The notes under the pieces: generated by a model | The model's database searches: none | Seen by the model: the letters and a program-made list of their open reading frames with translations, nothing else | Told to the model about the DNA's origin: nothing | Part shown: piece after piece, positions 32,754 through 41,232 of the stretch | Position numbering within the stretch: the stretch's first letter is position 1 | How the letters are laid out: each line of letters begins with the position of its first letter | Translations under genes and position numbers: made by a program | Assembly (NCBI GenBank): GCA_050950465.1 | Contig: JBMNHQ010000001.1 | Span: forward strand, 248,001 to 312,000 | DNA: 64,000 bases | Direction: 5' to 3' | DNA from: CAZRIZ01 sp050950465 | GTDB lineage: Bacteria; Patescibacteriota; Saccharimonadia; Saccharimonadales; Saccharimonadaceae

Positions 32754-33554
32754 ATGAAGAACAAAATTGATTGCAAAAATAAAGTCCCTGTTAATAGCTT
32801 AATAATGCTTGGAGTTAGTGGGTTTCAGTTAATCTATTCGCTGATGTTAGCAGCAACTCAAAACTTCTCGATTGCAGGCGGTTGGTTTCTGATGGCGCTA
32901 CTTAGTGGTCTGCTGGCTGTTTGTAATCAGTTAGGTTTGAGTAAGAGATTTTGGTCTGCACTTATAAATGTACTGACGTGGGGTTTTATTACTACAGCGG
33001 GTTTTTTGATATTAATATCAGTGATGATTGCTTTTAAGGGAAGTCAACAGTCGGCTATTGAGCGATGTGATTTAATAGTCGTTCTGGGGTGTAAAGTTGA
33101 TAATGGTGTTGTAAATAATACATTGAAGGCTCGTTTAGAGTTAGCTCTTGACCTTTCTCAACGAAATCCCGAGGCTCATATAGTAGTTTCGGGTGGTAAT
33201 GCTACCGCTAATCGTCCACCAGAAAGTCAAATTATGTTTGATTATCTCATATCACAGGGCGTTAATGATTCGAAGATATTCCAAGAGGGTTATTCACATA
33301 ACACAATTGAGAATATAATGAACAGTAAGTATTTTATGGATGAGTCTAAAAGTCCTTGCATTGTTTCGAGCTTTTATCATATTCCTCGGATAAGACAGAT
33401 TTGCCACCAAGCTGATGTTCAGGCTGGTTTTGCTGGTGCATCAGCACCAATTGTTCTTATTCCACACCAGCTTCTTCGAGAAGCAATCGCTTTATTGGTA
33501 ACACCTTGGCGTATTAGTATTAAAACTACTAAATCGACGTGTGGTACAATTTAG
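32754..33554 (+). CDS. DUF218/YdcF-like membrane protein
   Basis: This encodes 266 residues. Three to four hydrophobic helices fill the first ~110 residues (VNSLIMLGVSGFQLIYSLML..., FLMALLSGLLAV, LTWGFITTAGFLILISVMI). A DUF218 (SanA/ElyC/YdcF) domain follows at ~118-250: CDLIVVLGCKVDNG, LKARLELALDL, HIVVSGGNATANRPPESQIM, EGYSHNTIENI, and CIVSSFYHIPRI. Such proteins are tied to envelope integrity in other bacteria; the biochemical role is poorly defined. An extended -10 (TGATATAAT, ending 32735) precedes the ATG by 18 nt with no Shine-Dalgarno. The next gene (HIT) lies 23 nt downstream, so the two may be co-transcribed. Confidence 0.8.
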   Translation: MKNKIDCKNKVPVNSLIMLGVSGFQLIYSLMLAATQNFSIAGGWFLMALLSGLLAVCNQLGLSKRFWSALINVLTWGFITTAGFLILISVMIAFKGSQQSAIERCDLIVVLGCKVDNGVVNNTLKARLELALDLSQRNPEAHIVVSGGNATANRPPESQIMFDYLISQGVNDSKIFQEGYSHNTIENIMNSKYFMDESKSPCIVSSFYHIPRIRQICHQADVQAGFAGASAPIVLIPHQLLREAIALLVTPWRISIKTTKSTCGTI

Positions 33555-33577
33555 CTAAGTTTAATTGAGGGGAAAAT

Positions 33578-33976
33578 ATGAGTACAGTTTTTTCTAAAAT
33601 TATCGCTGGTGAGTTGCCAAGTCATAAAATTTATGAAGACGATCGTGTTTTGGCGTTTCTGGATATATATCCAAAGAATGAAGGCCATACATTAGTAATA
33701 CCTAAAAAACCAGTTGAGTTTATCTGGGATATGACTGATGGTGACTATACCTATCTCATGTCGGTGGTGAAAAAACTGGGCAAGCATTTGCGTGCTGTTC
33801 TCCCTTATCAATACGTCCAGATTAGCGTGGTTGGCACTGATGTGCCGCATGCTCATGTTCACCTGATTCCGTTTAATGCTGGTGTGCCTTTTAAGCGTTT
33901 GTCTAAAAGAGCTGATGACGCAGATTTGGCTAAATTAGCTGAAAAACTACGTGTGGGTCTAGCTGATGAAAAATAA
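33578..33976 (+). CDS. HIT family nucleotide-binding protein
   Basis: This encodes 132 residues. It has the typical opening VFSKIIAGELPSHKIYEDDRVLAFLDIYPKNEGHTLVIPKK and the histidine triad motif PHAHVHLIPF near residue 93. HIT (HINT-type) proteins hydrolyse nucleoside phosphoramidates and similar compounds in the cytoplasm. A GAGGGG site sits 7 nt before the ATG. The 3' end overlaps the next gene by 11 nt. Length and all three active-site His are normal, so it should be functional. Confidence 0.9.
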   Translation: MSTVFSKIIAGELPSHKIYEDDRVLAFLDIYPKNEGHTLVIPKKPVEFIWDMTDGDYTYLMSVVKKLGKHLRAVLPYQYVQISVVGTDVPHAHVHLIPFNAGVPFKRLSKRADDADLAKLAEKLRVGLADEK

Positions 33977-35051
33977 AATTAGCCAGAAACAATTAGTTTA
34001 TAATTTGTCGGTTTATAGTCTAGCACATGCTGCTGTAGATTTTGTCTGTGCGGTGGTGGTGTTTAGTGTCTTTAAATATCAACTGACTAGTTGGGAAAAT
34101 TTCGTCACGTTAGTTGTTCTGTACAATGTTTGTGCCTTTGGTTTGCAGTTTGTAGTTGGCTTGGTGGCTGACCGCATTAGAAATCCTCGTCTAGTTGCTC
34201 TAATTGGTTGTCTAATGGTAGGTGTGGGTAGTGTAGCTCTGCTCTGGTCGCCAGTCTTAGCAATTCTGTTGGTTGGTTTGGGTAATGCTTTGTTTCATGT
34301 CGGTGGTGGTGTGATTAGTTTTAGCCTAACTCCAAATCAAGCGACTGCCCCAGGAATCTATGTTGCGCCAGGGGCTATAGGCTTACTGGGTGGCTCTTTA
34401 TTGGGTAAGTCAGGTCAAATTACGCCGTGGCTACCAGCTGTTATGATGACCGTTTGTGCACTGATGATTTGGTGGTTAGAATCGCCACGGCTTAGTTATA
34501 AGGAGGCTACTTTTAAGCCAAGAACAAAATTTACTAACTTAATAATTGCACTTCTGTTGGTATTGCTATCAGTGGCAATCCGGTCCTTCATTGGTATGGC
34601 AATGGCTTTTCCTTGGAAGACTAATTTAGACTTGTTGTTAATTCTTACAGCGTCGATTGTATTGGGCAAAAGTTACGGCGGCATCATAGCCGATCGTGTC
34701 GGTTGGACTAGGACGGCGGTTGTTTCCTTAGTAACATCGATACCCTGTTTGATACTGGGTTGGTCTAGTCCAGTTTTAGCTATAATTGGGATGTTCTTGT
34801 TTAATATCACTATGCCGATTACTATGGCGCTACTAGCGAATCTACTACCAAATCGATTAGGTTTGGCTTTTGGCCTAAGTTGCTTAGCGCTTCTAATTGG
34901 CGGTTTACCTAGTTTGACAGGTGCCAGTTTTGTACTCAGTGGTGCTTTAGAGATTACTGCTATTGTGGCTATCTCAGCCCTATCGTTATATTTTGGGCTA
35001 AAATTATCGACACGACTTTATCGTCAGAAGACAGATTCTAACCTAAAATAG
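33966..35051 (+). CDS. Polytopic membrane transporter, MFS-like
   Basis: This encodes 361 residues, with ten or more hydrophobic helices. After the second helix is the loop GLVADRIRNPRLVALIG, resembling the G-x-x-x-D-R-x-x-x-R motif A of the major facilitator superfamily. A second such loop, GGIIADRVGWTRTAVVSL, is at ~235-250 in the C-terminal half, giving the expected 2-fold pattern. FHVGGGVISFSLTP suggests relation to the fosmidomycin-resistance/nitrate branch, which is only an impression. It overlaps the HIT gene by 11 nt. The substrate is unknown. Confidence 0.75.
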   Translation: MKNKISQKQLVYNLSVYSLAHAAVDFVCAVVVFSVFKYQLTSWENFVTLVVLYNVCAFGLQFVVGLVADRIRNPRLVALIGCLMVGVGSVALLWSPVLAILLVGLGNALFHVGGGVISFSLTPNQATAPGIYVAPGAIGLLGGSLLGKSGQITPWLPAVMMTVCALMIWWLESPRLSYKEATFKPRTKFTNLIIALLLVLLSVAIRSFIGMAMAFPWKTNLDLLLILTASIVLGKSYGGIIADRVGWTRTAVVSLVTSIPCLILGWSSPVLAIIGMFLFNITMPITMALLANLLPNRLGLAFGLSCLALLIGGLPSLTGASFVLSGALEITAIVAISALSLYFGLKLSTRLYRQKTDSNLK

Positions 35052-35074
35052 TATTATGCTAGAATGGAGTTATT

Positions 35075-35344
35075 ATGAAGAAAATCGTTAAAAATTTACT
35101 AGTAGTCGTGGTTATGATTTTTGCTACGGCGACTGTCTTGTCACCAAAAGTTGGGGCGGATTTGATAGCGCCGCCAGATGAAAAAATTTGGAATCGCGGT
35201 GAGGTGAAAGAATTTTCTTATAATGATTTAGAGTTTGATAAAACAAAACAGACAAAACAGATGGTCATTTGGGGTGGTGTTTCTCTAGTTGCTGCGATTG
35301 TAGCTATTGTTGGGTTAAACACAGTCCGTAAGCGTAAGAAATAG
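35075..35344 (+). CDS. Small exported/membrane protein, unknown
   Basis: This encodes 89 residues. An N-terminal signal peptide or helix (NLLVVVVMIFATATVLSPKVGA) precedes a 40-residue polar loop. A C-terminal membrane helix (MVIWGGVSLVAAIVAIVGL) is followed by a basic stop-transfer end (NTVRKRKK). This puts the loop outside and the C-terminus in the cytoplasm. It sits between the transporter and another small membrane protein with gaps of 23 and 4 nt, so it is probably the same operon. Not recognised. Confidence 0.65.
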   Translation: MKKIVKNLLVVVVMIFATATVLSPKVGADLIAPPDEKIWNRGEVKEFSYNDLEFDKTKQTKQMVIWGGVSLVAAIVAIVGLNTVRKRKK

Positions 35345-35348
35345 TACG

Positions 35349-35681
35349 ATGCCGTCTTTTTTATTTGCCCTATCGTTTACCATATTAGTCGAGGTATTAG
35401 TGGGTGTTATTCTTGGGTATCGTGATAAACAGTCATTACTTAGCATTGCGCTGGTTAGTTTATTTACTAACCCAGTTTTAAATCTTATTTTTTTGATTAA
35501 CGACCACTATAATTTCTTGACGGTAGACATTACTGCTATCCTCTTAATGGAACTAGCGATAGTTTTGATCGAATGGGGTTTGCTAGTCTTCGCACTCAAA
35601 TCCAACAAATGGAAGCTGCTACTCTTGTCGTTCCTAATGAATGCTAGCTCTTTTTTGGTTGGCCAAGTTATTTTTAATTAG
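35349..35681 (+). CDS. Small polytopic membrane protein, unknown
   Basis: This encodes 110 residues. It has about four hydrophobic helices (FLFALSFTILVEVLVGVILGY; IALVSLFTNPVLNLIFLI; ILLMELAIVLIEWGLLVFAL; LLLLSFLMNASSFLVGQVIF). The acidic residues inside membrane segments (LVEVLV, LMELAIVLIEW) recall a family of small CPR membrane proteins, but I cannot name it. It is 4 nt after the preceding gene and ends the operon that begins at or before the HIT gene. A separate promoter for the next gene lies just after its stop. Confidence 0.65.
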   Translation: MPSFLFALSFTILVEVLVGVILGYRDKQSLLSIALVSLFTNPVLNLIFLINDHYNFLTVDITAILLMELAIVLIEWGLLVFALKSNKWKLLLLSFLMNASSFLVGQVIFN

Positions 35682-35690
35682 ATTCTCTAA

Positions 35691-35719
35691 TTGACTTTTA
35701 TACGAAACTGTGATAAAAT
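35691..35719 (+). promoter_or_regulatory. Promoter of the 35759 gene
   Basis: TTGACT (35691-35696), a 17-bp spacer and TAAAAT (35714-35719), 39 nt before the ATG. Confidence 0.65.
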
Positions 35720-35758
35720 AGAAGCATATAATTAACAAAAACAAAAAACAAAAACGAG

Positions 35759-37006
35759 ATGACTTCAGAAGATCAGTTCCCAGAACATAGAGCTAATCCG
35801 GCCTATTCGATTGGTGAGAAGCTTTTGGCTGATCCAAACAAGACAGTTGTTCGCAAAACTACCGAGCTAGAAGATATCGTTGGCGATTACCTAGTTGCCA
35901 GTCAGTTAATAGACGAAATTGAATCTCATAGTGTACTTTTTTTAAGGAACGATGATATGAAAATCTTGGCTGATCCTGAGCGGGCTTTGAGGCAAGTAAT
36001 TGAAGAGATTGATGGCGAAGCTGCACTAACCAACAAAACTATACTTAGTGAAATTACACTTGATACCATTGCCAGACGTCGGGATTATGATGGCCCACAT
36101 CAATTCATCAGTGCTCGAGATCGAGACCGAGCTAGTGAGATTCGAAAAACAATAAAGAAGAACTATATCTTGCCCTTGGGTGAGAATTTGCGCAAGAAAA
36201 TTGAAGAGAGTTCGTCGCACGTTACCGTCGGTCAAGCTAGACAAAGAATATCCAGTGCTTTTAACGCGGCTCAAGTGAATAATCGATTAGTTTTTGAGGC
36301 GGCTGGTAGCTATACTGACACTACCGTACAGCGCGTTAGGTTAGAAGAGTTGGATAATTTATTTTACGGCATGAGAAGTGAGTTAGCTATAAAAGAATTG
36401 ATCCTAGAGTACAACTTCGATGAGAGCACAGCAGTTTTTGACATAATCGAAGCCACTCCCGATGACGAGCTAAACGGAGTAGATCTATTCTTGGACACTA
36501 AAGTGATGTATGACAGTCGTGGTTGGTGGCGATACCCAACGCCTGACGAAATTCAACAAAATAAGTGCCAAACCATTCGAGTTCCAGTAGATGTTAAGGC
36601 CACCCAAAAGGCGGTTGACGAAACTATGGAGGAGCGTCGCCAGTCCGGCTATGCTAATAAAAAAGGCAACTCGTTAGTCCTATGGTCACAGTTTCATAAT
36701 GAGGACTTCCGATTGTATTTGCCAGATGGGAAAGATTCACAACCTATATTGAAGCCAAATGAGTTAGATGCGGAGGTTTTTCTTAATTACGATACTTCAT
36801 TGGCGGCTTTACGGAAAATTGATGGCAATACTAATATTAGGTATATACGTTCTGGTCAGAAGATCAAGCCACCATCGCTGAGCAAACGATATGGCAATAT
36901 TCAAGAGCAGATTTTAGAGTATATTAAGGTTAATCATATTCCCCCTCGTCGATTAGGAAAGTCAGCTATAGCTGCGATGATAAAAGCTTGGCAAGTAGAC
37001 GCCTAG
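35759..37006 (+). CDS. Unrecognised soluble protein
   Basis: This encodes 415 residues. No signal peptide or membrane segment is present. The protein is hydrophilic, rich in charged residues and predicted mostly helical in the first ~230 residues (DYLVASQLIDEIESH..., DRDRASEIRKTIKKNYILPLGENLRKKIEE). A mixed region follows with DVKATQKAVDETMEERRQ and LRLYLPDGKDSQPIL-like strands, ending RRLGKSAIAAMIKAW. I do not recognise a family or motif. It has its own clear promoter. Two tandem hairpin units lie downstream, but the relation is unknown. Codon usage looks like that of its neighbours. Confidence 0.6.
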   Translation: MTSEDQFPEHRANPAYSIGEKLLADPNKTVVRKTTELEDIVGDYLVASQLIDEIESHSVLFLRNDDMKILADPERALRQVIEEIDGEAALTNKTILSEITLDTIARRRDYDGPHQFISARDRDRASEIRKTIKKNYILPLGENLRKKIEESSSHVTVGQARQRISSAFNAAQVNNRLVFEAAGSYTDTTVQRVRLEELDNLFYGMRSELAIKELILEYNFDESTAVFDIIEATPDDELNGVDLFLDTKVMYDSRGWWRYPTPDEIQQNKCQTIRVPVDVKATQKAVDETMEERRQSGYANKKGNSLVLWSQFHNEDFRLYLPDGKDSQPILKPNELDAEVFLNYDTSLAALRKIDGNTNIRYIRSGQKIKPPSLSKRYGNIQEQILEYIKVNHIPPRRLGKSAIAAMIKAWQVDA

Positions 37007-37025
37007 TTGCAAACAATAAATAACA

Positions 37026-37175
37026 TGGTATAATATGAACATCTGAGAGAAAAGTGAAGCTTGCTTCAACTTTTCCGAGGATGTGAAATATTACACGATA
37101 GTATAATATTGGTACACGAGTGAAAAGAAAACTTGTTTTCTTTTCCGAGTGTACGACATATTGCACATTGTGACT
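37026..37175 (+). promoter_or_regulatory. Two tandem TATAAT-hairpin units
   Basis: Unit 1 has TATAAT at 37029-37034 (in TGGTATAAT) and hairpin GAAAAGTGAAGC-TT-GCTTCAACTTTTC (37049-37075). Unit 2 has TATAAT at 37102-37107 and hairpin GAAAAGAAAAC-TT-GTTTTCTTTTC (37122-37145). Both hairpins start exactly 20 nt after the first T of TATAAT and are followed by CGAG. A third unit lies at 62986-63060 before argS. They precede the small gene at 37213. Confidence 0.5.
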
Positions 37176-37212
37176 AGTTCTTTAGTATTGTCAATTATAG
37201 GAGGGTGGTATT

Positions 37213-37482
37213 ATGAGTGGGAAAGGGACTTCTCAGGTGATAGGTAGGCAACTGGACATGACGCCACGTGACTTTAGGGCAGAGGTAATCCGCCTTGACC
37301 AAACTCATCCAAGGCCGTTGGTTTGGGAGATTGAGGGAAGGGTATTCTCTAATCCCCAAGCGCAAACAGGACCAGACTACTGCATTAGGGGCGAATGTGA
37401 TGGCGGATCGGTACGCTATGAAGTTATTGGCGCCACGGTCCATGAAACATTCGTTCGAGCTGGGTACCCTGGCGATGACTAA
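37213..37482 (+). CDS. Small hypothetical protein
   Basis: This encodes 89 residues. I accept it because of a strong AGGAGG site 8 nt before the ATG and a good terminator just after the stop. It is soluble and has no signal peptide. It contains one Cys pair (YCIRGECDGG) and a DMTPRDFRAEVIRLDQTH helix. I see no known family. A frame on the opposite strand (37195-37443) is also open but lacks a ribosome binding site. It lies downstream of the two TATAAT-hairpin units, which may control it. Confidence 0.5.
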   Translation: MSGKGTSQVIGRQLDMTPRDFRAEVIRLDQTHPRPLVWEIEGRVFSNPQAQTGPDYCIRGECDGGSVRYEVIGATVHETFVRAGYPGDD

Positions 37483-37490
37483 ACGACTAT

Positions 37491-37519
37491 ATCCCGAGTA
37501 AAGCTCGGGATTTTTATTT
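37491..37519 (+). terminator. Terminator of the small 37213 gene
   Basis: Stem ATCCCGAG / CTCGGGAT (about 37491-37511) with a 5-nt loop, followed by TTTTATTT. Confidence 0.75.
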
Positions 37520-37535
37520 GGTGTAAAATTAAATT

Positions 37536-37982
37536 ATGAAAATTATTTCAATTGGCAAGAAGACCGGACTTGAGTTAAAGAATGCTATAGAAGGCTATTC
37601 TCGTCGCTTGCAAGGCCAATTCAAGGTCGAATGGGTGCTCATGCCTAACTCGCCAAACAAAGGCGATTTGGCGCGCTCTGACGAGTCCGACGTGATTCTG
37701 GGCCGTTTAAAGCCGACGGATTTCGTTATCTTGCTAGACGAGCGGGGTGAAAATATCACTTCCCCTGCCCTGTCTGAGAAGCTTCAGGCGAATTTGGACA
37801 AAGAGATTGTGTTTGTGATTGGTGGAGCTTATGGCGTCAATGAGGCACTGCGTCAGCGGGCAGATTTTGTTTGGAGTTTGTCAAAACTGGTTTTTCCACA
37901 CCAGATTGTGCGCCTGATCCTAATCGAGCAGATTTATCGCGCTCAAACCATTATGCAGGGCCATCCGTATCATCATGAATAA
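37536..37982 (+). CDS. rlmH: 23S rRNA (pseudouridine-1915 N3) methyltransferase RlmH
   Basis: This encodes 148 residues, close to the usual ~155. The SPOUT-fold C-terminal half has the SAM-binding knot motif IVFVIGGAYGVNEALR and the family end motif SLSKLVFPHQIVRLILIEQIYRAQTIMQGHPYHHE. The mid-region FVILLDERGENITSPALSEKL matches the family L-D-x-R-G-x-x-x-x-S. The enzyme methylates a pseudouridine in helix 69 of the large subunit. The gene stands alone after a terminator and is followed by two palindromic elements before the convergent valS. Confidence 0.92.
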   Translation: MKIISIGKKTGLELKNAIEGYSRRLQGQFKVEWVLMPNSPNKGDLARSDESDVILGRLKPTDFVILLDERGENITSPALSEKLQANLDKEIVFVIGGAYGVNEALRQRADFVWSLSKLVFPHQIVRLILIEQIYRAQTIMQGHPYHHE

Positions 37983-38014
37983 TGGTTATCAGCAGCCTTT
38001 CTTATTGGGCTTAC

Positions 38015-38150
38015 GGCTAACCAACTCTCCAGAGACGTTTGACCACGCCTGTCGCACTCCTTCGCCATAGGCTACAGACTACAAAGTTACGGGGTGTCTA
38101 CACTTCGCCGTAGGTCGTAACCGCCAGAGCCTCTGTCGAGCTGGTTGGCC
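38015..38150 (+). repeat. Palindromic dispersed element, copy 3
   Basis: Bounded by GGCTAACCAACTC (38015-38027) and GAGCTGGTTGGCC (38138-38150). It holds the core CACGCCTGTCG and, like copy 5, a ~31-bp insert (CACTCCTTCGCCATAGGC...) before TTACGGGG. The insert is missing in copies 2 and 4. No ORF. Confidence 0.75.
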
Positions 38151-38174
38151 TGCGCCTTTAACACTGGATGCTGT

Positions 38175-38299
38175 TTTGGCCGGTCTAATAGCTGGTTGTA
38201 AGACAATCTCGCAGTTACCGAGAGTTTAGCGCGAGCAGCCCTGTGACGACAGGCGCTGCCGACGCGTGTCTTACGCCAGTTATTAGACATCAGGCCAAA
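38175..38299 (-). repeat. Palindromic dispersed element, copy 4
   Basis: Bounded by TTTGGCC..GTCTAATAGCTGG (from 38175) and CCAGTTATTAGAC..GGCCAAA (to 38299). On the minus strand it reads GCGCCTGTCGTCACAGGG, the shared core without the insert. It is inverted relative to copy 3, 25 bp away, between the convergent rlmH and valS. Confidence 0.75.
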
Positions 38300-38308
38300 T
38301 GGTTGGGC

Positions 38309-40873
38309 TTACTTAGTCTCGACCTGCTCTTCGAGTCGCTTAATCAAGTTAAGTGTGGTGGCGAGTTCGGTCTTGGTTTCTATGACTAAATGTTTAGGAG
38401 CCTTTTTGGTGTAGTTGGGGTTGTCTAGCCGAGCTTGTAGGTTCGTAGCGCGAGAGCGGGCTTCTAGTAACCGGACTTCTAAATTAGCTTGATGTTCATA
38501 AAGTGTTTTGGCATCTACTTCTAGCCAGACTTGATGACCGGTGTTGCTGATGCGAATACCGCTTGGATTTGAGACCGATCGAACATCATTGATTCCAGTT
38601 AAGTGTTTAATGATTGGCTCATTGTTGATCATTAAGTCGTTGCGCTGATGTACTAAATCGTATTTACGTTTACTGGGTAATTCTTTTAGCAGAAAGCGAG
38701 TCTCTTCAACGATTCGCCTAATCTCCTCAAAATTAGCCGAGTGCTCAGTCGAAAACGATACGGTCTTAGGCTCAGGATATCGTTGTAAAATTAACAACTC
38801 GTTGCTATGCCAATTGGCTGATTGCCAGATAGCTTCAGTAATAAAAGGCGCGAATGGATGAGCGATTTTAAGGATTGTATCGAGAACATAGGCTAGTAGT
38901 TGGTGGTTGGTTTGTTTTTTAGATACTTCGAGATACCAATCAGCCACATCATTCCAAATGGTTTGGTAAACTACCTCCCCCGCTTCTGAAAAACGATATT
39001 TACTTATATGTTGATTGATTTGCTTAATTGCCCTATCAAGCCGATCGATTATCCAGTGGTCAGCCTCAGATTGTAGTGGTATTTTTTTTGATTCAATTGG
39101 TTTAAAATCTTCCGGCAAGAGTGCAAAAACATATCGCGCGATATTCCACAGTTTGTTACAGAAATTACGTCCGGCAATCACATTTGATAGTGCAAAAGCT
39201 TGATTTTGCCCAGCAGAACGATTAGCAATAATGCCGAGTCGCAAAGCATCCGAACCGTACTTGCCAATAATCTCGATTGGATTTATGACATTACCCTTTG
39301 ATTTACTCATCTTTTGACCATGCTCATCTAATACCATACCGTGCATATAAACTTCTCTAAATGGCACTTGATTGGTGGAATAAAGTCCGAGCATAATCAT
39401 GCGGGCGACCCAGCGATCAATTAAGTCAAAACCGGTTTCCATCAAGTCGGTTGGGTAAAATTCAGCTAACTTTCCTTTGTTGAGATAGTCGGTGACAACA
39501 TAGGGCCACTGTCCACTGGAGAACCAGGTATCAAAAGTGTCTTCTTCTCGCTGATAAGTTTGACCATCGATTTCAATGCGTTCTTGATTAACGCGCGTAT
39601 CGAAGATCCAGTCATCTGGGTCATCAACATTTTGAAAGGCTGGAATTGGAATTCCCCAAGCGATTTGGCGTGATAAGTTCCAGTCACGCAAGTTGTCTAG
39701 ATAGCGAATAATTACTTGTTTTTTATTGGCAGGATAAAATCTTATCTGGTTACTCATGATAGCTTGTTTGGCACGTTCAGCTAGTGGCCGAACTCTTAAA
39801 AACCATTGCTCTTTTATCATTGGCTCAATTGGCCAGCCCGATTTGTAGTCAAAACCAACTACATGTTTAATCTTCTTCTCCCCCCTTCTCAGTTCGAGCG
39901 ATTCCAAAATAGCCAAAGTCTTTTTGCGAGCTTCTTCAGTAGTCAGACCATTAAGACTGCTTGGTGAATTAATCATTTTGCCATCGTAGTCAATTACTTG
40001 AATTGGCTCGAGCTTATGTCGTTTGCCTACCTCAAAATCATTAGCATCGTGAGCGGGCGTGATCTTAACGACACCAGTGCCGTACTTCATGTCTACATAA
40101 TTGTCAGCAATAATTGGTACTTCGCGGTCGACAATTGGGACAAAGGCGTGTTTGCCAATGAACTTACTATAGCGTTCATCCTTGGGGTTAACGGCTACTG
40201 CTACGTCACCCAGAATAGTCTCTGGTCGTGTAGTAGCAACGACAATTTCACCCATATCATCGCTTAACTGATAAGCAATGTTGTATAGAACACCTTCAAC
40301 TTCTTTGTGATTTACTTCGATATCAGCATAACTAGTCTGATATTTAGTTGAATAGTTGACCATGCGTTTACCACGATAAATTAGGTCTTCATCCCAGAGC
40401 TTTTTAAAGGTTGAATAAACTGTTTCGATGACTTTAGCATCAAGTGTAAAAACTAGGTCGTCCCAGCTACAACTTGCGCCTAATGAGCGGAGTTGTAATT
40501 CCATATCGCCACGTTTTTCAGCGACAAAGTTCCAAACTTTTTGGTAAAGTTCTTCACGTGAAAACTCTAGGCGAGTTTTGCCCTGCTTATTTAACTCTTT
40601 CTCGAAAACTACCCAAGTCTCAAAGCCGGCATGATCGGCGCCAGGAATATAGACTGTTCGCCTCCCCTGCATGCGATAGTAGCGTACAAGAATATCCTGT
40701 AAATTAACTGTTAAAGCGTGACCAATGTGAAGATTGCCATTGGCATTTGGTGGTGGCATGACGATAGAGTAGGGTTTCCCCTCGCCTCTTGGGCTGAAGG
40801 CATTGCCGGCTTCCCACATGGCATAAATAGTTGGTTCAAAATTTTCTGGCTGATAGGTCTTTGCTAAATCCAT
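38309..40873 (-). CDS. valS: Valyl-tRNA synthetase
   Basis: This encodes 854 residues from the ATG at 40871-40873 (MDLAKTYQPENFE), the conserved class Ia start. Longer frames use a GTG upstream of the promoter. The HIGH motif is in PPPNANGNLHIGHAL (~46-60), the KMSKS motif in GQKMSKSKGNVINP. The editing domain has TTRPETILGDVAVAVNP and GTGVVKITPAHDANDFEVG. Tryptophan-rich catalytic strands (IAWGIPIPAF, DTWFSSGQWPY) are present. A C-terminal coiled coil typical of ValS is seen (LEVRLLEARSRATNLQARLDN...KRLEEQVETK). It charges tRNA-Val in the cytoplasm. Confidence 0.93.
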   Translation of the reverse strand: MDLAKTYQPENFEPTIYAMWEAGNAFSPRGEGKPYSIVMPPPNANGNLHIGHALTVNLQDILVRYYRMQGRRTVYIPGADHAGFETWVVFEKELNKQGKTRLEFSREELYQKVWNFVAEKRGDMELQLRSLGASCSWDDLVFTLDAKVIETVYSTFKKLWDEDLIYRGKRMVNYSTKYQTSYADIEVNHKEVEGVLYNIAYQLSDDMGEIVVATTRPETILGDVAVAVNPKDERYSKFIGKHAFVPIVDREVPIIADNYVDMKYGTGVVKITPAHDANDFEVGKRHKLEPIQVIDYDGKMINSPSSLNGLTTEEARKKTLAILESLELRRGEKKIKHVVGFDYKSGWPIEPMIKEQWFLRVRPLAERAKQAIMSNQIRFYPANKKQVIIRYLDNLRDWNLSRQIAWGIPIPAFQNVDDPDDWIFDTRVNQERIEIDGQTYQREEDTFDTWFSSGQWPYVVTDYLNKGKLAEFYPTDLMETGFDLIDRWVARMIMLGLYSTNQVPFREVYMHGMVLDEHGQKMSKSKGNVINPIEIIGKYGSDALRLGIIANRSAGQNQAFALSNVIAGRNFCNKLWNIARYVFALLPEDFKPIESKKIPLQSEADHWIIDRLDRAIKQINQHISKYRFSEAGEVVYQTIWNDVADWYLEVSKKQTNHQLLAYVLDTILKIAHPFAPFITEAIWQSANWHSNELLILQRYPEPKTVSFSTEHSANFEEIRRIVEETRFLLKELPSKRKYDLVHQRNDLMINNEPIIKHLTGINDVRSVSNPSGIRISNTGHQVWLEVDAKTLYEHQANLEVRLLEARSRATNLQARLDNPNYTKKAPKHLVIETKTELATTLNLIKRLEEQVETK

Positions 40874-40903
40874 ATAATTTTCTCGTAGTAAATATCTGTT
40901 AAC

Positions 40904-40912
40904 ATCATAGCA
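40904..40912 (-). promoter_or_regulatory. Extended -10 promoter of valS
   Basis: TGCTATGAT on the minus strand (-10 TATGAT at 40904-40909). The -35 is weak. The leader before the ATG at 40873 is about 24 nt. No T-box-like structure is visible. Confidence 0.5.
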
Positions 40913-40952
40913 CAATTTGCTTTCTAGAGACACCTAGTATAAGTTGGTTTTT

Positions 40953-41092
40953 GTTCAACAGCTACTTCTCGGAGGCGCTTGATGACGCCTGTCGTATTCC
41001 TTCACTAAAGCTACGGACTGCAAAGTTACAGGGTCAACTACGCTAAACTTTCGTCGTAACTCAAGATTCACCTCGAAGCAACTATCGAATCG
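40953..41092 (+). repeat. Palindromic dispersed element, copy 5
   Basis: Bounded by GTTCAACAGCTACTTC (40953-40968) and CGAAGCAACTATCGAATC (about 41074-41091). The core CTTGATGACGCCTGTCG is followed by a ~31-bp insert (TATTCCTTCACTAAAGC...) before TTACAGGG. It lies between the valS promoter and the tsaD 3' end. The rest of the 359-bp gap shows no gene. Confidence 0.75.
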
Positions 41093-41232
41093 ACCGAAAT
41101 AGTCACTAGAGGATTAAGGCATGTTTGTAATAAGCCAATAGTAATTAAAAGCCAACTCTTATTGGGTCTGCGTATTTTTCGAAGTATTAATTTTGACGGC
41201 CTAGTAACAATATTTTCACGTGAAAAGTTAGT

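Noticed and set aside
37195..37443. Minus-strand 82-codon frame opposite the 37213 gene
   Set aside because: No ribosome binding site, whereas the plus-strand frame has AGGAGG at good spacing and a terminator after it.
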